DNA from: Todiramphus chloris collaris
Taxonomy: Eukaryota; Chordata; Aves; Coraciiformes; Alcedinidae
NCBI GenBank assembly: GCA_025345505.1
Contig: JANVCC010000018.1
Location: 60,253,312-60,317,311 of the forward strand
DNA length: 64,000 bases
Direction: 5' to 3'
The notes under the pieces were generated by a model. It worked only from the letters and a program-made list of their open reading frames with translations. It was not told the origin of the DNA and searched no databases. Position numbers and translations under genes: made by a program. Of this stretch, positions 51,671 to 64,000 are shown piece after piece (positions within the stretch are counted from its first letter, which is position 1; each line of letters opens with the position of its first letter).

Positions 51671-54429
51671 GCAGGGACTGACCCTGTGGGGATGTCGACT
51701 CCCTTCTCCAGCCCTTTGACATCAGGGCAAAGGCCCTTTGGCAGTGCAGCGAAAGGCAGGCTCACTGTTCAGGCTCTCTGTGCTTTACCTGCCCTGTCAC
51801 CACGCACAGAGGGCTCCACTTTTTTTTTTCTCCTCTTTTACTCCAACAGAGGAAACTCCTGAGTAAACAACAGACCCCTGCTCTCTCCAGGGTTTGCAGA
51901 CATCCATAATTGGAAAACTCACATTACACAACTGCAGGTGACCAAACAGTAACATGTAGTGATTATAATGCCCTTACTTGTATAGGAAAGGCACAAACTA
52001 CAAAATTCCAGTCTTTCAAAGGAGGGAACTTTCATTTAGAGCCTTACCTTACGCTAAAGCAATCTGCTGGCCAAATTGTCTCTGATTCAAAACATAAATG
52101 CAGTACATATCTGTGGTAGCTGGTTAAAATTTTCAACTAGTAAAGCTTTTTTTTTTTTTTTTTTTCCTTAACCCTCATTTTGTGGAAAATTTTGGAAGCA
52201 TTTTTGCAGAAACTTTCCATAGACAGCTCCAGCCAGCATGGAAAATTTTATCCCCATCTTTATATGTTGGTCTTGATAGCAGAAACTATAAATGTAGAGA
52301 GTGTCAGAGACCATTTATACTGTAAGTCATCTTACTAGCTCTACTGGGGTAACTATAGCCACATGCTACCACATAAACCTCTGCAGAACTGGTACTGCAG
52401 TTAAATAGGAGAGTAATGTTGTGGAATATTTCATTTTACTACTTAGAATAGTACAGATGGGCCAGGATTCATCTAACCTAACTTTAGATATCCCAAGTAA
52501 GATGCCCAATTAGGACCACCACTCACAGCTCTTTTCTGAGCAGTGTCCCTCATTTTTTTCAGCTATCTGTAGAAATGTTTCTGTGGAGGTGTAAGGTTGT
52601 ACAAGAGCCTTGGTGTTCTTCATTAATTTCTAAAGGCTCTTTATGAGACATGTACAGAAGATGGGCGTAGACTACTTTTTGAAAACCTCTTATGGGAGAA
52701 ACAGGCATCTCCTGCTTAACTTGCTTAAGATCCAGACTGCCCTCCAAAAGGTGAAACAGTACAGGGGGAGCACAAGAAGAATACTGTCAGTGAGAAGCTT
52801 CACTTATCTTTGTAAGGCTCGTGAAATGGTACAAGGCTTATGGTACACAGAGATAAGTAAAACAGACTAAACCACGAGAAATGTCTGAATTGACGTGTTT
52901 AAATGTTTATGTGTGTGTCATCAATACAGTCTCTCCAAGGGGCGCATGACATCCCAGGCATGTTCACCATACAAAAGACCATATTTTTTTGTTTTAAGGT
53001 TCATTATGTTGACCATTTTGCTAAGTAAAGATACAGTTATAAAACTTCCACCAGCAGAAAATTTGGATGATTACTTCCATTTTACAAACGGGTGAAAGTA
53101 AACCATAGTCAAAATAACACATAACAACTAGGTCTGCTGGGATTTCAAGAGCTCTAGCCCTTTTGCTTCCCAGTCCAGAGACTTTTCTCTTAAGGAAATA
53201 TAGTCCTTAAAGATGCGGAGTTCTGTAAAACAAACTCAGAAAAACAGCTGACTGCCATAGACACCCTCCCTTCAGGCGTGACTGTAATAGATCAAATTCA
53301 GGTAAATTAAAAATGTGCACACATTTTTCACCTTTACTACACTAAAAAATTGAGGAAGCATGCATTGAATATTCATTGCTAGCAGCTGCAGAATTTTGCA
53401 CAAAGAAGCAGCTTCGTAATGAGACTATGTATGGTAGAACAGTTAAAATGATGATCAGATGTTGTTTTTTAAAAGTAAACTATTAAAATAATATTTGGCA
53501 AAGATGAAAGGCTTCTGAGGTACACTTTGGAGTCGCTGAAGTTCCTTATTTCATTATTAATGACCGATGTGTTTGGGTTTTGGGTTTTTTTCCTTGAAAA
53601 TGATAGTACTTAATGTTTTGTTACCCTATGGCTGCAGTTCTCTGCTTGCGTATCTCCACGTAGCACCTTGCTGATGCCTGGGAAATGGGAGGCAAAGATA
53701 ATGCGTATCACAAAACTTCGTCGCTTAGCAAATGCAGTTTCATTTTTTTTAGGAGCAAACTAGAACTATATATTTTAACACCACTAGCCTACAAGTCATC
53801 AACACAAAAGACATTTCAGGCACATTATAGCTCTGGTAGACTTTGCAAGGCCTGTCAGTACAACTATTCAAAGAGTTAATGAAAATGTGAATTTGAGATT
53901 GTTGAGAGTTTGAGTGGGAGGTGGTTTCATCTCTTTCATATACTAACATGATTTGAGAGAGGTTTCTTGGCTGCTATAAATTAGCATTTTCAGCTCTGAG
54001 TGTGGTCTCCCAGATACAGTTTATAGTTGAAGCCATACAGGCTTTTTTTTTGTTCCTACGTCCAACGGATAATAAAAGATGCAAAGTTACTGCATGCTTT
54101 TATCTTGGAAATATAATGAACAGAAATATCACCCCAACGAGAGCCTTGCTTACACTGCTGCTATCACAGTGGCCCAAACAACAGTCAACTGCCTAGGTTT
54201 TTCTCAAGAGCTGCTCATTTTGATTCTCTGAATTGCTAAAACCACCAACTGCAGTAACCAGTGGATAACAGGAGCTGTAAATAAGGTGCAGACAACCCGT
54301 CCCTTATAGAAGGAAAACATCCATCATTGTGCAGAAGTAATTGAATGGGATCATCCCAGGAGTGGTTATCGTAATTGTTAATTCTCAGATGAAAGTAGAA
54401 CTCAGTAATAAAAATCTCTATTTAACAGC
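51671..54429. other. Intergenic stretch downstream of SGK1
   Basis: AT-rich DNA with a T18 run at 52148-52165. No gene was recognised. Confidence 0.5.
52148..52165. repeat. T homopolymer
   Basis: A run of about 18 T. Confidence 0.95.
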
Positions 54430-56051
54430 TCAGTTTTTAATGAACAGCCAGTTTCCCTCTTTTTATTTTCCCCAGTTTTCCCATTTGGGAAAGCATACGA
54501 TCAGTTGGCAATACAGATTTTGGCACACTGATAAACTCAGGATGCATTAAACTCCCCTATGTCACAGCATCAATGTTCACTACTCCAGGATGGACTCCTG
54601 GGTAGGGAGTTTCCATCAGCCTTACAACACAAGCTCCTGCAGCACAGTGCTAAAACAGCTCAAGTGACCTAGACTTAAGTGTTGTTATGCTTTGCCCACA
54701 GCGGAGAGCAGTCAGTACCTTCTACTCATTGTGAGGATGTGTGAACGTTTGTACCACCTAAGAGCACCCACATTGATAAGCACCCACTCCAACACCCACA
54801 TTTAGAAGACGAGTATAATGCACAGGTTCAGTTTGATGGAATGACTGTCACGCACCTCAGCAAAATTATACATGTATCTTAGCTGACTGGCAGCTCAGAT
54901 TTGTTCCTAATTTTTTTTTAAAGCTAATTTTTTTGGAGAGAAAAGCTTTGTTTTAAAATAAAAAGACAGTTTATGAAAGTATTTTTCAGGATTTTACTGC
55001 AAACCAATGGGTTTGGTCACAAAAAAAATATGATACATATAGCCATGTTAATTATATTACATTACAATGATGGTATACATTACAAGTAAGTCTGTAAGTT
55101 TAAATATACATCTAGAGTTACAACTGAATGTACAGATCTTTTTTTTTTTTACAATACATACAATCAGGAATGAAAACCTCTCAAATCCCAAAACCATAAA
55201 TAATGCCCATTTTACAGATGACATCTTTTAAACTGAGGAAAAAAAAAAAAAAAAAAGAAACCAACAGCTTTGACCGACTGCAGCTGGGGCATTTTGGTCC
55301 ATAAAAACCCTTTCTAAAAATAGAAATCTTTTTCATAGCAGCAATGCTTTCTTCAAGCATTTGGATACAAGTAATTGTGAGCCCATTTCAATAATTTTAG
55401 TTGACTATATAGATTTACAAAAGAAATTTCAAAATTACACTTAATTTATCTTCCAAATATGGAAGAAAGAAACAATGCCCCACATTGTGGTATCCTGCAA
55501 GTGTCACACTGAAGCTTTAAACTAAGTCCATCTGTAGTACGCAGACCACACGCATACCATTTGTTCACATAGTAAACCCACATAAATGAACTGAGAAACA
55601 CACTCGGCAACAGGGAAAGCTTTGGAGCTCACAAGATCTCATCAGAAAAAGGCACATTTCATAAATCCTTATCACGTTCAGATAGATCTTCAGGCAAGGC
55701 TTTTCAGAGCATGACTTCAAACCAGCTTGTTCTTACTCCTACGATCTGCCACAGCAGTCTGTGGCAGCAGTTGCTCTTACATTTCTTTCCCAAGGAGACA
55801 GCACCACTTTGGGGGAAGAACAAATGGAAATGAAAAGCCTGTAAAGCTCATTTAGAGAGTGATGTGCTCTTCAAAAAAGCTTCCAGCAAACAGTGTAGTT
55901 GAAATTAAGGCTGCAAAGCTGCCACGGTGGAAATGTGCAAATTCTCTTTTCAAGATGACCGGTCAACTGGCAGTTCCACCAGAAGGCCAAACAAAAATAA
56001 AAATAATAGTTGTTGTTATTATTATTAAAAAAAAGAAAGAAAGAAAAATGT
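54430..56051 (-). other. SGK1 3' UTR, end uncertain
   Basis: The minus strand after the stop codon is untranslated, AU-rich, and contains U runs and an ATT-repeat block near 56000. The only AATAAA on this strand I found within 1.7 kb is at 54467-54462, with ATTAAA at 54441-54436. That gives a UTR of about 1.6 kb, longer than the roughly 1 kb expected from mammals. An earlier end near 54950-55100 with a variant signal is possible. Confidence 0.4.
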
Positions 56052-60726
<4,675 letters not shown>

Positions 60727-60744
60727 TATGAAGCGAAGGAGGAT

Positions 60745-60890
60745 AAATAACGACCGCTGCGCTACTACCGCCTCCCAGCACCGCACTACCTCGGCGAAGC
60801 GCCCAACGGCGCTTAAATGGCAGAGGTGATGGGCGGGACCGGGGCGGGGCGGCGACTCTCGTCACCACCCCAACCTCCCCTGACGTCCTC
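60745..60890 (-). promoter_or_regulatory. SGK1 canonical core promoter
   Basis: Reading toward the gene: a CRE-like TGACGTCC at 60881-60888 (plus-strand reading), two GC boxes (GGGCGG at 60831-60836 and GGGGCGGGGC at 60841-60850), and a TATA-like TTTAAG at about 60813-60818. This predicts a start near 60785-60790 and a 5' UTR of about 60 bases without an ATG. GC-box and cAMP responsiveness are known for rat Sgk1; the exact start here is inference. Confidence 0.55.
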
Positions 60891-61069
60891 AGAGGCGACC
60901 GGTGGCTGCCTCCGAAGACGCCGGGTGGGGTAGGGGCCGGGGCCGGGGCGGGGGGAGCGAGCTTCGCTGCCCTTGCCACCGTCCTATACTGAGCGCAACC
61001 GCAGGGGCGGCCCTCAACAGCATCCCTATTCAAGCAGAGCATCCACGAGCAAATCCATCAAATCCCTTT

Positions 61070-61160
61070 TTCCTTTTTTTCCTCAAATTCCACAGCCCCT
61101 TCTTTTCCCGGCCTTTTTTTTTTTTGAATTTTTTTTTTTTTTTGTTTTTTTTTCTGTGGT
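61070..61160. repeat. T-rich low-complexity tract
   Basis: Long T runs with few interruptions between the SGK1 core promoter and the AP-1/GRE-like cluster. Confidence 0.9.
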
Positions 61161-61287
61161 TATATAAACTTGAAATCTGGCGCTGTCCTGGACGAGCGCT
61201 TCTTCCTAAAGTGTTTGCTCCCCCTCCACCGCAGCCCGCGTCCGCTCCCCGGCCCCACCACCCCGAGTGAGCGGCGATAAGGGACGC

Positions 61288-61336
61288 TGACGTTTCCTTG
61301 ATGGAGCCGCAGTGACTCAGGAGAACAAGATTTCCT
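61288..61336. promoter_or_regulatory. CRE half-site, AP-1 site and partial glucocorticoid-response motif
   Basis: TGACGT at 61288-61293, a perfect AP-1 word TGACTCA at 61313-61319, and AGAACA at 61322-61327 followed after three bases by TTTCCT lie within 50 bp. They are about 0.5 kb above the presumed SGK1 start. AGAACAnnnTGTTCT is the glucocorticoid receptor consensus; the second half matches at four of six bases. Short motifs occur by chance, so this is a candidate only. Confidence 0.3.
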
Positions 61337-61409
61337 GCCCGGCTTTCAGTAAAACAAACAAATGTCCCTTCTGTGCACTGCCCTGATCCTGGCTGGGACA
61401 TTACTGAAA

Positions 61410-61485
61410 GGGAAAAGGAAAAAAAAAAAACAAAACCCAACCAAAAAAACAACCAAAACACAAACCAAAACAAACCACAATGTCT
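61410..61485. repeat. A-rich CAAA low-complexity tract
   Basis: Runs of A interrupted by single C, in the CpG region upstream of SGK1. Confidence 0.9.
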
Positions 61486-61621
61486 TTTTTAATGCCAAAA
61501 TGGGAAACAAGAGGGGAAAAACATCCCAGTCCCCTGAACTTGGAAGAGAGTGTAGAAATCTGTTTCTAGAAAAAATGGGTGATGACCGAGGTCTGGACAA
61601 GTGCAATAAGAGAGGGAGGGG

Positions 61622-61647
<26 letters not shown>
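61622..61647. repeat. A homopolymer (26 A)
   Basis: A run of 26 A inside the CpG-rich region. Confidence 0.95.
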
Positions 61648-61652
<5 letters not shown>

Positions 61653-62040
61653 CAGCCCCGGTCAGCAAGTTTTCGTTTCCACTGTACACGGTCATTTGGG
61701 AACGCCGTGTACCCGGGTCTTAATTGCCCAGTCGCTTCCTTGCGGGCGCACGGGGCGGGAGGCGTGAGGAGCGCTGGTGATCGCTCGAAGCTGCCAAGGA
61801 CCTCCGGCCGGGGTATCACGACCTCCCCCTAAGCCTCCCCTCGGGGCGCATCCCCGCTAGGCAGCCCTCGCGGTTGGGGGGGTGCCGGGCCCCGGCGCGC
61901 TGTAGGCGGGTGGAACTTTCCACCCGACGGGGCGTTATTCACGCGCCTTTTTCGCCTTACTGCGTGCGAGAAGGGCGCTTGGGCTGCGGCCAGCCCCTCC
62001 AACTGCAACGTGCCCCCGCCTCCCCCCTGCTCACAGACCT

Positions 62041-62088
62041 TTTATTTTTTTTTCCTTTTTTTTTTTTTTTTTTTCTTTCTTTCTTTGC
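62041..62088. repeat. T-rich tract
   Basis: A T-rich run with a few C and A, just downstream (for the minus strand) of the candidate alternative SGK1 exon. Confidence 0.9.
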
Positions 62089-62232
62089 ACTCGCTGCTCC
62101 TGCCTCCCCCCGCCACCACAGCCGGCCGCTGGGCGGCATCCCTTGGCATCCCTATCGTCTGCCTTGCAGGGGTGTGTGTGTGGGGTGATATCAAGCACCC
62201 CAGCATAGCAGCCGTAAAAGTCTGCAGCTCAC

Positions 62233-62320
62233 CCTGAGCAGCGATACGGATGATGACCCGGAGTAGAGTGATTACCCCCGCGAAGTTGGCACAGGTCTTA
62301 AAAAGCGCTTGCAAAGGCAT
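62233..62320 (-). CDS. SGK1: Candidate alternative first coding exon of SGK1 (29 residues)
   Basis: A start codon at 62320-62318 (G at -3) opens 29 codons ending in a consensus donor CTCAGG|GTGAGC at 62233. The exon ends in phase 1, exactly the phase needed to join SGK1 exon 2 at 60544, and the joint codon would be Ala27-equivalent as in the canonical protein. The predicted start MPLQALFKTCANFAGVITLL continues RVIIRIAAQ, a hydrophobic, basic-studded segment comparable in character to the canonical GMVAILI segment it would replace. Mammalian SGK1 is known to use several alternative first exons at upstream promoters; this peptide does not match the ones I remember. Two earlier ATGs (62375 and 62363) open a short overlapping frame that stops inside the exon. 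Confidence 0.5.
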
Positions 62321-62434
62321 CCCACCGAGAGAGCAAAGAGGGACGCTTGCCGGAACCGCTCATCTCCGCAAGCATCCGCCGGTGTCCTTCCCGGAGCGGC
62401 GGGGGGCCCTGCCCGGCGCCGCCGCCACGGTGCT

Positions 62435-62459
62435 GGGGGCGGGGGGGGGGGGGGGGGGT
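62435..62459. repeat. G homopolymer tract, possible G-quadruplex
   Basis: A run of G interrupted by one C lies about 115-140 bases upstream of the candidate alternative SGK1 start (C-rich on the coding strand). It could fold as a G-quadruplex and is also a place where sequencing length errors are likely. Confidence 0.85.
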
Positions 62460-63608
62460 GCAAAGGAGCCGGCGCCAAGGAAGGAAGGAAGGAAGGGGAA
62501 AAGCAAGGAAAAGCTGGCTGCTGCTGGCGGGGCTCTAGCTTCTCCCACTTGTTGCCTTCCTCACTCTCTTGAAAAAACTGACACTCATTAATGGAAGCGA
62601 AGACCAACAAAAACCCCAAAACCAAAAAACAAACTCTCCCCCCTCAAAACAACCGAAAACTTGATAGATCGGAATAGGAGCAGCCAGTTACTTCTGCCCC
62701 TCTGGACTGCTTTCAGAGTGCTGCTCTTAAAAACTACTTGACACCCGCAGTTTTGAGCGTAAGCAGGGTTGCCCTCCTCTGCTCGCGGCTCCCCTGCCAT
62801 ATCCCTCCGGGCTCTACGACGTGGCATCCCGCAGCTGGGCCGGCGGCGCTGCCTCCCCGGCACACTCCTGCCAGCTGTGCGCAGGGGCGAGCATCTCCCG
62901 GCCACCGGGCAAAGCTCACTCGCTTCTTCTGCATAACCTGCTACGGGCTGCAACCCACTTCCCTCCTCCTCGCTCTGCCGCGGCCCCCCGCGCTGCCCAC
63001 AAGTGCCAACGGCGTAGCCGGAGCGCAGCCCATCTTCGGCCGGTGATACCTCCCTCCCTCGCCCCCGCTTTGTATCGGTCTTTTGGCAAGGGCTCCGCTG
63101 CTCTTGCCAAGGCACCTGTCCCTTTCCTTTCCGAGCCAAACGCTGCCCCCGGCTGTACCCCGCACACACCCCCATGTATCCTGCAGTGCCCCGCTGCGCC
63201 ATGGCCCCACAGCTGGAGAGGTTATATCCCCCGCAGGGATTTTTTTTTTTCCTGGCAGGGCGGGTTTTCCCGCCGGCAGAGCGGTGAACCCACCTTTCAG
63301 CGACGACTTCTCCTCTTTGCCCCTCATCTCGCTCCCTGCCGAGACCCCGGGCGCGGCGCGGCAGCGCTGAGGCTGTGACTGGGCTCCCGGCCGCCGCTGT
63401 AATCCCAAATAACTCCCCTTCCTGGCCGGGCGGCCCTGAGGCAGGAGGGAGGCGGCGAGGGCGGCGAAACCGGCCGCCGCTACCGCTGACCCGTTTACGG
63501 ACGCAATATCGAGGGCGGTTGACATGCAGGAGCGTTATAAAGTTCAGCACGGGCCGCCCCGCACACTCTGCCCCGTTGCAACATCGCCCTCAAAATTACT
63601 GTAATCAG

Positions 63609-63636
63609 CACGCACACACACACACACACACACGCA
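63609..63636. repeat. (CA)n microsatellite
   Basis: About twelve CA units with CG interruptions at both ends. Confidence 0.95.
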
Positions 63637-64000
63637 CGGACGGGCAACGGCGGGGGAGGGGAAGGCGGGGAGCACTCCGGCCCTAATTGACCTGCCCCAC
63701 GGAAGGAGGGGCTGCCCACGCTCCCTCCCGCCACGCCACGCCGCGAGCGGCCGCGCACCCAGGGCGCGGGTCCTGCGCTTCCCCCCGTCCCCCTCCTAAG
63801 CGGCTCCGGGCCAAGCCGGGCAGAGGCGGGGCGGGGGTCTGCAGCTGCTCGCGGGGGGCGGAAGGCTGCGGCTGCCGGCCCGGCTTCCACGCCGGCCGGA
63901 TAGCGCCGGGGCGGGACCGGCGCCCCGCTCCGACCTGGCACCCAGCGCCTTCCGCCGGCAGCGCCCCGGCGGCGTCCCCCGCCCGCGCGGCTCCGGTCCT

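Noticed and set aside
51266-51719. Open frames on both strands across the CpG patch
   Set aside because: Overlapping frames of similar length on opposite strands with no known motif are expected in CpG-rich DNA. Only the patch itself is reported.
62588-63550. 320-codon open frame on the minus strand in the CpG region
   Set aside because: It is Arg/Gly/Pro-rich, has no recognisable domain and overlaps equally long frames on the other strand. GC-rich DNA has few stops. A donor-like site at about 62910 would be in phase with SGK1 exon 2, but nothing in the protein supports it.

Overview
The window is nuclear DNA of a bird. It holds several CR1 LINE fragments with the avian CR1 3' end, two ERVL-type solo LTRs of the kind common in neoavian genomes, and two split vertebrate genes in the same order and orientation as on human chromosome 6q23 (SLC2A12, then SGK1). 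The species cannot be fixed by eye; the LTR family argues for a neoavian rather than a galliform bird.

Layout, left to right. 1-16722 is intron 2 of SLC2A12, which is read on the minus strand. 16723-18039 is its large exon 2, 18040-25493 is intron 1, and 25494-25617 is coding exon 1 with the start codon. Exons 3 onward were not found and should lie beyond the left edge. About 25.7-54.4 kb is intergenic. It contains two ERVL solo LTRs in opposite orientation (28.0 and 32.7 kb), a possible orphan terminal exon on the plus strand between them (31.2 kb), a CR1 cluster with a very similar inverted duplicate (36.7-40.1 kb), a three-copy 51-bp minisatellite (44.1 kb) and an isolated CpG-rich patch (51.3 kb). 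About 54.4-60.8 kb is the complete SGK1 gene on the minus strand: 12 coding exons, 432 residues, every splice junction in phase. 60.7-64.0 kb is GC-rich promoter DNA. It holds the canonical SGK1 core promoter and, about 1.6 kb upstream of the canonical start codon, what looks like an alternative SGK1 first coding exon.

Functionally, SLC2A12 encodes GLUT12, a class III hexose transporter. SGK1 encodes the serum- and glucocorticoid-regulated kinase acting downstream of PI3K, PDK1 and mTORC2. Both belong to insulin and hormone responses, but nothing in the sequence shows that they are co-regulated.

Most remaining sequence is AT-rich intron or intergenic DNA in which I see only simple repeats. 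There is one assembly gap of ten Ns (10407-10416) inside a pentanucleotide repeat. No tRNA, rRNA or CRISPR was recognised.
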